This document shows, piece by piece, positions 5,125 through 12,442 of a DNA stretch of 22,482 nt. The stretch's first letter is position 1. The number at the start of each line of letters is the position of its first letter. The translations under genes and the position numbers were made by a program. The notes under the pieces were generated by a model. The model was given only the letters and a program-made list of their open reading frames with translations. It did no database searches and had not been told where the DNA came from. Source of the DNA: an uncultured Veillonella sp. (GTDB taxonomy: Bacteria; Bacillota; Negativicutes; Veillonellales; Veillonellaceae); the NCBI GenBank assembly GCA_915066865.1, contig CAJZEE010000026.1, positions 1 to 22,482 of the forward strand, given 5' to 3'.

Positions 5125-6642
5125 TCACTTAATATTATCTACCAAGCATTTAAATTGTTGTGTTGCTTCATATGGATTATCTGCATGAGCAATAGCAGAT
5201 ATTACCGCTACTCCACTAGCACCTGCTTCCAAAACAGACTTTGCGTTATTTAAGGTAATACCCCCGATACCAACGCATGGTAATGTTAAACCTTCTGCTC
5301 TTAACTCAGCAATGCGCTCAGGTCCGCACGGCAATTGAGCATCAGGTTTGCTACTTGTAGTATACATAGGGCCTACACCAACACAATCCGCATAAACTAC
5401 ACTGGTCTTATGAAGTTCCTCCACAGAATGAATGGATATACCAACAACCTTATTCCCTACAAGATTACGAACGTCTTCTAAACGCATATCTTCTTGTCCT
5501 ACGTGAACACCATCAGCGTTAACAGCCACTGCTAAGTCTACATCATCGTTAATAATATAAAGCACATTATACTTGGCACAGATATGTTGTAACCGTTGTG
5601 CTAGTTCTAACTTCTGTTGACCTTCTAATGTGCCTTCGCCCTTTTCTCTAAACTGGAAACAAGTCACACCACCTCGACAAGCGTCCTCTACGATAGAGAG
5701 CAAACGAGTTTCATTCAGTTCCACATCTTGCGTACCACTGATGAAATATACTTGTAATTGATCTGGCACAACTATAGGGCGTATACGATTTTCAGACATA
5801 AGCACTGCATCATCCAGTGTATATAAACCATCCATAAAGGCTACACTAAAGCTACCTGGTTTTACACCACTGACTTGCACGGCACTTTCACCGGCTAAAC
5901 CATAGTAAGCCAATGCATAGGCTAGAAACTCACCGATAGATAGTCTTTCTTTACATAAATAATAAACACTAAAGAAAGCCGCCAATACAGCCCCTAATAG
6001 ACAGCCCGTACCCGTTACAGCCGTCATAATAGGGTGTCCATGTGCCACTGCAAATATTCTAGTTCCATCAGAAACATAATCCTCTTCGCCAGTAGCTACA
6101 ACTGGGCAGTTAATAAGGCGTGCTAGACGATATGTGATAACAGCGCTATCCTCGACCTGCGCTCCATCTACACCTTTACCGGTAGTGGAAGTATCTGCCT
6201 GATTATTAGGACTTAAAGCATCGTAGATAGCTTTAATTTCACTTTGATTGCCTCGCAATAATGAGATATCACCGGTCTTAAGTAAGTCTAACACCACAGA
6301 TAAGCGATAAGCCCCGGCGTGACAGCCTACTGGATCTAAAACAATAGGAACCTCATGTTTCTTCGCCAGTGCTATGGCATCTTTATAGTAACTAACCTTG
6401 TCTGGGGTAAGAGTGCCAATATTGATGAGTAGTGCCGATGCATGGGCGATGAGGTCTTTCAAATCTTCGCTACACTCACTCATCACGGGTGATGCACCAA
6501 TAGCTAGTAAACCATTTGCTGTAAAAGTTCGCACCACATCGTTAGTAATACAAATTACTAGCGGATTTTTCTTGCGCAAGGTTTCTAATATATTTAACGT
6601 AGGCCAAAATCGATCTTTCATATAAGGATTTTCATAAGTCAT
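5125..6642 (-). CDS. thiM/thiE: ThiM-ThiE fusion: hydroxyethylthiazole kinase and thiamine phosphate synthase
   Basis: One 505-residue polypeptide carries two successive enzymes of thiamin salvage. Residues about 15-285 are ThiM, which phosphorylates the thiazole alcohol: NDVVRTFTANGLLAIGASP near the start, LDPVGCHAG at 102-110, RGNQSEI at 130-136, and the TGTGC anion hole at 210-214 with the catalytic C214. Residues about 296-505 are ThiE, a TIM barrel that joins thiazole phosphate to hydroxymethylpyrimidine diphosphate: QFREKGEG at 330-337, INDDVDLA, DGVHVGQEDM at 377-386, GPMYTTSSKPDA, and the phosphate-binding GIGGI at 458-462. Both halves look intact. The ATG follows GGAGGT at 6 nt; the gene begins 13 bp after thiD and is last in the riboswitch-controlled operon. 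A fusion guarantees equal amounts of the two enzymes. Confidence 0.95.
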   Translation of the reverse strand: MTYENPYMKDRFWPTLNILETLRKKNPLVICITNDVVRTFTANGLLAIGASPVMSECSEDLKDLIAHASALLINIGTLTPDKVSYYKDAIALAKKHEVPIVLDPVGCHAGAYRLSVVLDLLKTGDISLLRGNQSEIKAIYDALSPNNQADTSTTGKGVDGAQVEDSAVITYRLARLINCPVVATGEEDYVSDGTRIFAVAHGHPIMTAVTGTGCLLGAVLAAFFSVYYLCKERLSIGEFLAYALAYYGLAGESAVQVSGVKPGSFSVAFMDGLYTLDDAVLMSENRIRPIVVPDQLQVYFISGTQDVELNETRLLSIVEDACRGGVTCFQFREKGEGTLEGQQKLELAQRLQHICAKYNVLYIINDDVDLAVAVNADGVHVGQEDMRLEDVRNLVGNKVVGISIHSVEELHKTSVVYADCVGVGPMYTTSSKPDAQLPCGPERIAELRAEGLTLPCVGIGGITLNNAKSVLEAGASGVAVISAIAHADNPYEATQQFKCLVDNIK

Positions 6643-6655
6643 GTAAGTACCTCCA

Positions 6656-7489
6656 TCAACCCTTTTTCAAGAGCTCATCCATCGTTTGAGGCCCATTTGC
6701 CATCAGTCCATATGCCATATGATTAACAGGACCACACCCATGCCCGAGCTCAGGATTATGTTTGATAGCAAGGGCGATATAATCCTTCGCAGTACCAATG
6801 GCATCCATTACATCACGCCCTTTGGCAAGCTCTGCCGTAATAACCGCCGAGAAGGTACAACCCGTACCGTGAGTATGAACAGTATCATATTTAGGACTTG
6901 TCCACGTATGCATATCTCCATCTTTGGTGAAAGCATAATCCGTTGCATCATCTCCAATATGCCCACCTTTAATGATGACCACTTGAGGTCCTAATTCACG
7001 TAAAATACGCTTAGCTGCTATTGTAATGTCGTTTTCACAAGTAATAGACATGTCCGCCAATACCTCTGCCTCGCTACGATTAGGTGTAATGACTGTGGCG
7101 ACCGGAATGAGTTTAGATTTTAAGAAATCGACAGCCTCATCCGATACAAGTCGATCACCGCTGGTGGCAATCATAACTGGATCCATCACATAAGGGATGT
7201 TCTTACTCACATAAGGATAAACGAGATCCATCATCTCTGGTAAAGCAATCATGCCCGTCTTAACAGCTTGTGGTGTAATATCTGAATATACATCGTGTAA
7301 CTGTTTCTCTATGCTTTCTAGCGATAGATGTTCTACGTGGTGTACCCCCGTTGTATTTTGAGCTACCACGGAGGTAACCACTGCCATTCCATATACGTGA
7401 CGGCTTTGGAAGGATTTCAAATCGGCCATAATACCAGCACCACCGCTAGGATCAGTGCCAGCAATTGTCAATGCAGTATGTAATTTCAT
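6656..7489 (-). CDS. thiD: Hydroxymethylpyrimidine/phosphomethylpyrimidine kinase
   Basis: ThiD adds two phosphates in turn to hydroxymethylpyrimidine, giving the diphosphate used by ThiE. The 277 residues are a complete ribokinase-fold kinase: N-terminal TIAGTDPSGGAGI (8-20), VVAQNTTGV (41-49), VKTGM (76-80), VMDPVM (101-106), TPNRSEAEVL (135-144), IIKGGH, and the C-terminal anion hole HGTGC with C211. Its ATG overlaps the stop codon of thiW by one base (TAATG), a sign of translational coupling, and thiM/thiE follows after 13 bp. Expression should be governed by the TPP riboswitch in front of thiW. Confidence 0.96.
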   Translation of the reverse strand: MKLHTALTIAGTDPSGGAGIMADLKSFQSRHVYGMAVVTSVVAQNTTGVHHVEHLSLESIEKQLHDVYSDITPQAVKTGMIALPEMMDLVYPYVSKNIPYVMDPVMIATSGDRLVSDEAVDFLKSKLIPVATVITPNRSEAEVLADMSITCENDITIAAKRILRELGPQVVIIKGGHIGDDATDYAFTKDGDMHTWTSPKYDTVHTHGTGCTFSAVITAELAKGRDVMDAIGTAKDYIALAIKHNPELGHGCGPVNHMAYGLMANGPQTMDELLKKG

Positions 7490-7968
7490 TATGCCTCCTC
7501 ATGTAATAGATGACGACGAGATAAAATTTGTAATACTATAAAACCAATGCAAGCACCTACCACTGAACTCATAGAGAAGGATGTAATCAAAGTCAATAGA
7601 GCCAATGGTTTACCTAATAGGAAATGGGTTATTGGATAACTCACGATAGCACCAATAATACCTGTACCAATGATTTCACCTAGAGCCACTGCCCAGATGA
7701 CGCTATATTTCTTATATAAATAAGCGGATAGCCAAGCACCAATCATACTGCCAGGAAAAGCTAAAGGAGAACCTAGCGCAAGTATATTACGTAAGCAAGA
7801 GGTACTAAAGGCAGCGCCTACAGAGAATCTCGCTCCTACTACAACGGCTAAGATAACATTAATCATATGTTGAAACGGAAAAATACGAGCCGGCCCAACA
7901 GGAATTGATGTAGTAGATAACACTACGCCTAAGGCCACACATATGCTAGCAATAATCAGTTTTTTCAT
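7489..7968 (-). CDS. thiW: ThiW, predicted thiazole transporter S component (ECF type)
   Basis: A 159-residue membrane protein with five to six hydrophobic helices, the substrate-binding (S) component of an energy-coupling-factor importer, assigned in the ThiW family to the thiamin thiazole precursor. Typical features are the N-terminal helix followed by STTSIPVGPARIFPFQHMINV, the SCLRNILALGSPLAFPGSMIGA loop, and a C-terminal helix. The start is the ATG after GGAGGT at 3-4 nt; a longer reading would begin inside the riboswitch terminator and is rejected. It is first in the operon with thiD (1-bp overlap) and thiM/thiE, which supports thiazole uptake feeding ThiM. The ECF energising module (EcfA, EcfT) is not in the window and must be shared from elsewhere. 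Confidence 0.88.
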   Translation of the reverse strand: MKKLIIASICVALGVVLSTTSIPVGPARIFPFQHMINVILAVVVGARFSVGAAFSTSCLRNILALGSPLAFPGSMIGAWLSAYLYKKYSVIWAVALGEIIGTGIIGAIVSYPITHFLLGKPLALLTLITSFSMSSVVGACIGFIVLQILSRRHLLHEEA

Positions 7969-7985
7969 AATACCTCCAAACATAT

Positions 7986-8016
7986 AAAAACAAGACCACT
8001 CCAAATGGAATGGTCT
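7986..8016 (-). terminator. Riboswitch-controlled terminator in front of thiW
   Basis: On the minus strand, arms 8007-8016 and 7993-8002 pair over 10 bp (one G-U) around a 4-nt loop, then TTGTTTTTAT follows. It stands between the TPP aptamer and the thiW ribosome binding site, the place expected for the expression platform. Confidence 0.85.
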
Positions 8017-8043
8017 CGTAATAGTTTAGTATTATGTTTCACT

Positions 8044-8121
8044 CCACTTCCCTACGCCAGTATTATCTGGATCAGGTCTAGGGTTTTGAATGGTCAATCT
8101 CAGCAAACGCACCCCTAGTGG
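8044..8121 (-). ncRNA. TPP riboswitch of the thiW-thiD-thiM/E operon
   Basis: The minus strand reads AGGGGTGC, then GCTGAGAT, then CCCTAGACCTGATCTGG and ATAATACTGGCGTAGGGA, the conserved TPP (thi-box) aptamer in the right order and spacing. A transcription terminator follows directly, so thiamin pyrophosphate binding should turn the operon off. Confidence 0.95.
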
Positions 8122-8141
8122 CAATATATTTTTATACTCTA

Positions 8142-8170
8142 GTTATAACATCATTATACAATCTATGCAA
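8142..8170 (-). promoter_or_regulatory. Promoter candidate for the thiW operon
   Basis: On the minus strand, TTGCAT (8165-8170) and TATAAC (8142-8147) with a 17-bp spacer; start predicted about 14 nt before the TPP aptamer. A second TATAAT (8153-8158) has no good -35 partner. Confidence 0.55.
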
Positions 8171-8178
8171 CAAAAGAA

Positions 8179-8207
8179 TTGACGGTTCCCGTACCACCTC
8201 GTATAAT
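8179..8207 (+). promoter_or_regulatory. Promoter of cytX
   Basis: TTGACG (8179-8184) and TATAAT (8202-8207) with a 17-bp spacer, close to consensus. The predicted start is at the 5' edge of the plus-strand TPP aptamer, and the site is interleaved with the divergent thiW promoter region. Confidence 0.8.
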
Positions 8208-8216
8208 GAAGCCATA

Positions 8217-8298
8217 ATGGGGTGCTCACAAAAGTGGGCTGAGAGTAAGCTAACGCTTTAACCCATAACCTGATTTGGATAATGCCAACGTAGGGAAC
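8217..8298 (+). ncRNA. TPP riboswitch of cytX
   Basis: The conserved TPP aptamer blocks appear in order: GGGGTGCTC, GGGCTGAGA, ACCCATAACCTGATTTGG and ATAATGCCAACGTAGGGAA. It is followed by an intrinsic terminator and then cytX. Confidence 0.95.
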
Positions 8299-8312
8299 AT
8301 AGAGGATTAATA

Positions 8313-8339
8313 GCCGAGTTCCTGTGAACCCGGCTTTTT
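8313..8339 (+). terminator. Riboswitch-controlled terminator in front of cytX
   Basis: Arms 8313-8321 and 8326-8334 (GCCG/CGGC and GTTC/GAAC with one A-C mismatch) around a 4-nt loop, followed by five T. It is between the aptamer and the cytX ribosome binding site. Confidence 0.85.
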
Positions 8340-8365
8340 CTATGACTTCCTGGCAAGGAGGACGT

Positions 8366-9562
8366 ATGAAAGACACACATATTACACAACCACAGTTCGC
8401 CATGATATGGTTCGGTGCCGCTCTATCTATAGCGGAAATTATGACAGGAACCTATCTGGCGCCCTTAGGGCTCACTCAAGGTCTATATGCCATCATACTG
8501 GGGCATATCATCGGCGGTATATTACTCTTTGGAGCTGGCCTCATCGGTGGACGTTTACGGCAAGGCAGTATGAATACTACCGCCTTCAGCTTTGGCCCAC
8601 TAGGGGCTAAAGGCTTTGCTTTTTTAAATATGCTTCAACTCATCGGCTGGACCAGCATCATGATCTACGATGCTATGCTAGCCTTACAAGAACTAGCCCC
8701 CCTATCCCCTATGATTTGGACGATAGCTATCGGAGCGCTTGTCATCCTGTGGCTCTTCATCGGCCTCCACAATACAGGCTATATTCAAGCCATCGTATCT
8801 GTTCTATTGCTAGGTCTCACCCTCTACATGGGCGCTCACATGATATCGCAGTGGCCTAGCGAAGGTAGCCTTCTAACTAGCGGAAATATGAGTTTTATCG
8901 CTGCTCTTGAATTATCTATTGCCATGCCACTATCTTGGCTACCTCTCATCAGTGATTATACCCGTGAAAGCAAAAAACCTTTCTCAGCATCACTTACAAG
9001 TGCTACAGTCTACACTATAACAAGTATCGTTATGTACACCTTAGGTCTTAGTGCCGCTATCTTTGGCGGTGGCGACTCCATCATTACTATCATGATGAAT
9101 GCAGGACTTGGCCTTGCTGGACTCATTGTTATCATCTTCTCTACCGTTACTACAACCTTTATGGACGCTTACTCTGCAGGCGTATCTAGTACGACTATCT
9201 ATAACGGTGCATCCAGTAAAGGTATAGCCGTCATCGTTACTATCATGGGCACTATTGCAGCTATTCTATATCCAATGGATGATATTACAGACTTCCTATA
9301 CCTCATCGGCTCTGTATTTGCGCCAATGATTGCCATCTTATTGGCGGACTACTTTATCAATCGCCAACAAGTACAAACAGTATCGGCTTATCTCGTACGA
9401 GGTCTTATTTGGGCCCTATCTGTTGGTTTATACCACTATATGTTACATAGTGAAAGTACAATAGGTGCTACATTACCAACCTTTACAATAGCATTTGTCG
9501 TTACAGCTATCGTTGGATTTATAAGTAAAACAGCACACACATCTGCAGAAATTAAACAGTAA
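8366..9562 (+). CDS. cytX: CytX, predicted hydroxymethylpyrimidine permease (NCS1 family)
   Basis: A 398-residue membrane protein with about 11-12 helices, of the cytosine/purine/thiamine NCS1 group. Early motifs FGAALSIAEIMTGTYLAPLG and the later PLSWLPLISDYTRESKKPF and TTTFMDAYSAGVSSTTIYN are the conserved blocks of CytX. The ATG follows AAGGAGG at 4-5 nt; an upstream in-frame ATG lies in the terminator loop and is rejected. A TPP riboswitch directly upstream is the usual context for CytX, which is predicted to import hydroxymethylpyrimidine. That fits ThiD in the divergent operon, which would phosphorylate the imported compound. Substrate is inferred from regulation and family, not from residues. 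Confidence 0.93.
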   Translation: MKDTHITQPQFAMIWFGAALSIAEIMTGTYLAPLGLTQGLYAIILGHIIGGILLFGAGLIGGRLRQGSMNTTAFSFGPLGAKGFAFLNMLQLIGWTSIMIYDAMLALQELAPLSPMIWTIAIGALVILWLFIGLHNTGYIQAIVSVLLLGLTLYMGAHMISQWPSEGSLLTSGNMSFIAALELSIAMPLSWLPLISDYTRESKKPFSASLTSATVYTITSIVMYTLGLSAAIFGGGDSIITIMMNAGLGLAGLIVIIFSTVTTTFMDAYSAGVSSTTIYNGASSKGIAVIVTIMGTIAAILYPMDDITDFLYLIGSVFAPMIAILLADYFINRQQVQTVSAYLVRGLIWALSVGLYHYMLHSESTIGATLPTFTIAFVVTAIVGFISKTAHTSAEIKQ

Positions 9563-9622
9563 CAACAACTAAAACGTAATATACATATACTAAATCAATA
9601 ATAAAGATTATAGTAATAACAA

Positions 9623-9709
9623 AAAACACCTTCACAAATAGTCATCATAATGAGCCCCTATTCAAGTTGAATAGCATATATCATATGATAACGTTTATGA
9701 AGGTGTTTT
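9623..9709. terminator. Large multi-branched bidirectional terminator between cytX and modC
   Basis: Arms 9623-9634 and 9698-9709 (AAAACACCTTCA / TGAAGGTGTTTT) form a 12-bp closing stem with T-rich runs on both outer sides, ending both convergent genes. The 63-nt interior is itself structured: TCAT/ATGA near 9643, an exact stem CTATTC/GAATAG at 9658-9674 around AAGTT, and the perfect palindrome TATCATATGATA near 9679-9690. Confidence 0.75.
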
Positions 9710-9729
9710 ATATTTTTATTAGACTTCCC

Positions 9730-10359
9730 TTATTTAGGAATTGTAATGATTCCGTCTTCACAGGTCCAGTGCCGATCTCCAACCATTTCGGCTTCGCTTT
9801 CATCATGGGTAACCCATACGCAGGGTACATCCCATTCACGGATGATAGATACGAGGTCTTCACGTACTTGCTTTCTCAAGTTCCAATCTAGTGCCGATAA
9901 AGGCTCATCGAGAAGCAATATAGTGGGTTTAGAATAAAGGGCACGTCCCAATGCAACACGTTGTTGCTCACCACCTGACAAGCTCCCTGCCTTCGTTTTG
10001 CGATATTTCTCAAGGCCTAAACGCTGCAATAGACTATTGCACATATTAGGTGTGCCTCGTTTGCTATAGGTAATATTATGTTCCACAGACAAATGCGGGA
10101 ATACGATATTGCCTTGTGGCATATAGCCTACCTGACGTTTTTGAGCGGGAACCCAAATCTTATTATCTCGATCCACCCACGTTGTTTCATTACAGTGAAT
10201 ACTACCTGTAGTGGGTTTTACAAGTCCTGCAATGCATTTAATGAAAGTACTTTTACCACTGCCGGATTGACCTGTCAAAACGGTAATACCAGAAGGAAGT
10301 ACCCCATCAGCTTTCACAGTCACAGAAGGTCTAGCTACGGTAAAGGAAAATGTAATCAT
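9730..10359 (-). CDS. modC: Molybdate-type ABC transporter ATP-binding protein
   Basis: A 209-residue ABC ATPase that would power molybdate (or tungstate/sulfate-like oxyanion) uptake. Walker A GQSGSGKST at 30-38, Q-loop near GYMPQ (78-82), signature SLSGGEQQRV at 126-135, Walker B ILLLDEP at 147-153, D-loop SALD, and switch histidine in VTHDE (183-187). It stops at about the end of the nucleotide-binding domain, so it lacks the C-terminal MOP/TOBE domain of longer ModC proteins (about 350 residues). The ATG follows GGAGAT at about 4 nt, 8 bp after modB, so the two are co-transcribed. Substrate is inferred from modB and modA. Confidence 0.88.
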   Translation of the reverse strand: MITFSFTVARPSVTVKADGVLPSGITVLTGQSGSGKSTFIKCIAGLVKPTTGSIHCNETTWVDRDNKIWVPAQKRQVGYMPQGNIVFPHLSVEHNITYSKRGTPNMCNSLLQRLGLEKYRKTKAGSLSGGEQQRVALGRALYSKPTILLLDEPLSALDWNLRKQVREDLVSIIREWDVPCVWVTHDESEAEMVGDRHWTCEDGIITIPK

Positions 10360-10367
10360 CGGATCTC

Positions 10368-11036
10368 CTAATTATTATCAATATGACGGAACAAGGACCC
10401 CTTTGTGATGAGGTGAATCCCACTCAACAATGCCAATGTAAGCACACAAATATAGAGAACTAATTCAAAAGCATCCATGTACTGCCCTGCCTCTACGTAA
10501 GAGTAAATAGCAAGTGGCATGGTGCGCGTTACCTTTGGAATATTGCCTGCAATCAAAATGGTGGCACCGAACTCGCCCATAGCACGACAGAAGGCTAAAA
10601 TACTACCCGTCAGAATACCTTTCCAAGCGAGTGGTACGGAGATAGTAAAGAAGATACGTAACTCTGAAGCACCTAATGTACGCGCTACGTCCTCCATATT
10701 ATGATCGACGGATTGCAATGCTGAACGCACCGTTTGATAAAACAGCGGAAATGCAATTACAGAGGAGGCTATCACGGCACCGGATGCAGCAAAAACAACA
10801 CTCATACCATGAGCTTCAAGCCAAGCACCAAACGCATAACCTGGAGTAAATACCATAAGTAACGCAAAACCAACGACTACCGGAGGCAGTACAAGTGGCA
10901 AGGTAATAAGTGCATCAAGAATGGCAATACCACCCCACTTGCAACGGTTCATCCAGTAACAAGTCGCTAAGCCACTTAAAATAACTATAATAAGAGCAAT
11001 GCTTGCCACCCATAGCGACAGCCATAATGGACTCAT
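10368..11036 (-). CDS. modB: Molybdate ABC transporter permease
   Basis: A 222-residue inner-membrane permease with five to six helices and the ABC permease EAA-like loop EDVARTLGASELRIFFTISVPLAWKGI, followed by the FCRAMGEFGATILIAGNIP block typical of ModB/CysT-type oxyanion permeases. The start is the ATG (Met-Ser-Pro) preceded by AGGGGG at about 7 nt, giving the normal ModB length; a 38-residue longer reading is rejected because its extension is not ModB-like and lacks a ribosome binding site. modC follows after 8 bp. modA is upstream across 235 bp that contain a terminator, so modBC may have its own promoter (a TATAAT lies at 11113-11118 on the minus strand). Confidence 0.9.
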   Translation of the reverse strand: MSPLWLSLWVASIALIIVILSGLATCYWMNRCKWGGIAILDALITLPLVLPPVVVGFALLMVFTPGYAFGAWLEAHGMSVVFAASGAVIASSVIAFPLFYQTVRSALQSVDHNMEDVARTLGASELRIFFTISVPLAWKGILTGSILAFCRAMGEFGATILIAGNIPKVTRTMPLAIYSYVEAGQYMDAFELVLYICVLTLALLSGIHLITKGSLFRHIDNN

Positions 11037-11238
11037 GTCACGCCCCCTTTCTATACACAACAACGCTAAAGTATGTGCTATATCCATTAATTCAAAAATA
11101 CTTTTCAAACAAATTATATGCCCAAAATCATATGCTAGATTATTAATCACTCATCACTACAAATGAGTAAAAAGAAAAAGCATACAGTGAGCAATCATAA
11201 GATTAGTAATATCAATAATATCTCTATTGTATCACAAG

Positions 11239-11267
11239 AAAACGCTAGCCCTAAAAGCTAGCGCTTT
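11239..11267 (-). terminator. Terminator between modA and modB
   Basis: On the minus strand, CGCTAGC and GCTAGCG (11257-11263 and 11243-11249) pair around a 7-nt loop, extended by G-U and A-T pairs, and followed by TTTTCTT. It is directly after the modA stop codon and may be partial, letting some transcripts reach modBC. Confidence 0.75.
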
Positions 11268-11271
11268 ACTC

Positions 11272-12060
11272 TTATTTAGAAGTAGAGAAACCGTATTTTT
11301 CTAATACTTTTTGGCCTTCTGGGCTCATTACGTATTGGTAAAAGTCTTTTGCCAATGCGTTGTCATATTTTTTGATAATACCGATTGGATAGATAACTGG
11401 ATCATGGGAATCAGCCGGTGTTACTGCAGAAATTTCAACTGCATCGCCCGCTGCGATAGCATCAGTTTTATAGATGAAACCAGCATCTCCAGCACCTTGG
11501 CTAATGGAAGCAGTTACAGCTTTTACATCTTTAGCGTATACTACATTAGGTTCTACCTGTTCCCAAACGCCTAGTTTTGTTAATACTTGTTTACCATAGT
11601 TACCAGCTGGTACTGTTTCAGGATTGCCCAATACGATACGCTTTACTGTACCGATTTGATTTAGCTCAACCTTAGGTTGGCCTTTTGGAACTACGAGAAC
11701 GAGTTCATTAGTTACGAATGGTTTTACATCAGTTACCAAATCTTTTTCTTGTAACATTTTCATGTTTTTTTCGTCAGCAGAAATAAATAAACTAGCTGGT
11801 GCACCTTGTTCGATTTGTTGACGTAATGTACCAGAACCAGCGAAGTTAATAGCGATTTGATCATCCGCTAAGTTATGGCTTTTTTTGTAAGCATCCGCCA
11901 ATTCTGTCAGAGCACCTTTAAGGCTTGCTGCAGCTTGTACAGTAATCTTTTCAGATGTGCTTGGTTTAGCTGACTCAGTTGTTTTACTTGCATCATCACC
12001 ACAACCTACTAAAAAAGCAAGCATGAAAACGCTCATTAATACTAATAAAATTCGTTTCAT
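11272..12060 (-). CDS. modA: Molybdate-binding lipoprotein
   Basis: A 262-residue extracytoplasmic solute-binding protein. The first 20 residues are a lipoprotein signal with lipobox LVGC (C20), so the protein would be anchored by lipid outside the inner membrane. After a Ser/Thr-rich linker come ModA family blocks: QAAASLKGALTELADAYKK, NFAGSGTLRQQIEQGAPAS, SADEKNM, LVLVVPKGQP, and VTPADSHDPVIYPIGI near the end. The ATG follows AGGAGGAA at 3-4 nt; a 26-residue longer reading without a ribosome binding site is rejected. It is followed by a terminator, then modB-modC. A TATAAT (12162-12167 on the minus strand) upstream is flanked by two copies of a 9-bp repeat that might bind a regulator. Confidence 0.92.
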   Translation of the reverse strand: MKRILLVLMSVFMLAFLVGCGDDASKTTESAKPSTSEKITVQAAASLKGALTELADAYKKSHNLADDQIAINFAGSGTLRQQIEQGAPASLFISADEKNMKMLQEKDLVTDVKPFVTNELVLVVPKGQPKVELNQIGTVKRIVLGNPETVPAGNYGKQVLTKLGVWEQVEPNVVYAKDVKAVTASISQGAGDAGFIYKTDAIAAGDAVEISAVTPADSHDPVIYPIGIIKKYDNALAKDFYQYVMSPEGQKVLEKYGFSTSK

Positions 12061-12124
12061 AATTCCTCCTGTGCATCCCTTAAAACGCCATACTATAAAA
12101 GCCATGGTAATACCTAGAGACACT

Positions 12125-12196
12125 TCGTATACTAACAAACTGAAATATACAATATATTCATATTATACTATAAATCGATGGTTGAAATCGTATACT
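12125..12196. promoter_or_regulatory. Two 9-bp direct repeats flanking the likely modA promoter
   Basis: TCGTATACT occurs exactly at 12125-12133 and 12188-12196, 63 bp apart (about six helical turns), one on each side of a TATAAT on the minus strand (12162-12167). They could be operator sites. The remaining part of the 382-bp gap between modA and the AEC gene (12197-12442) is AT-rich, with no gene or clear structure seen. Confidence 0.4.
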
Positions 12197-12442
12197 GAAA
12201 TTACATTCTGCATAGATGTTTCTGATGATTATGATAAGTAATCATAATCGATAAATTTTTAAGCCCCAAACAATAGATACTATGGTATGATAATACTATA
12301 AAAGGTAAAAATATTTTAGAAAACTTATTCACTTACAGCTTATATAAAACAACTGTATATTTACTACATATAGTTATACGATACATTAAAACTATGCCTT
12401 ATATATTAACTAATATATTAAAGAAAAACTCTAGGTGAGATG

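Noticed and set aside
12061..12240. Molybdenum cofactor riboswitch upstream of modA
   Set aside because: No recognisable Moco aptamer blocks; the region is AT-rich with only small repeats.
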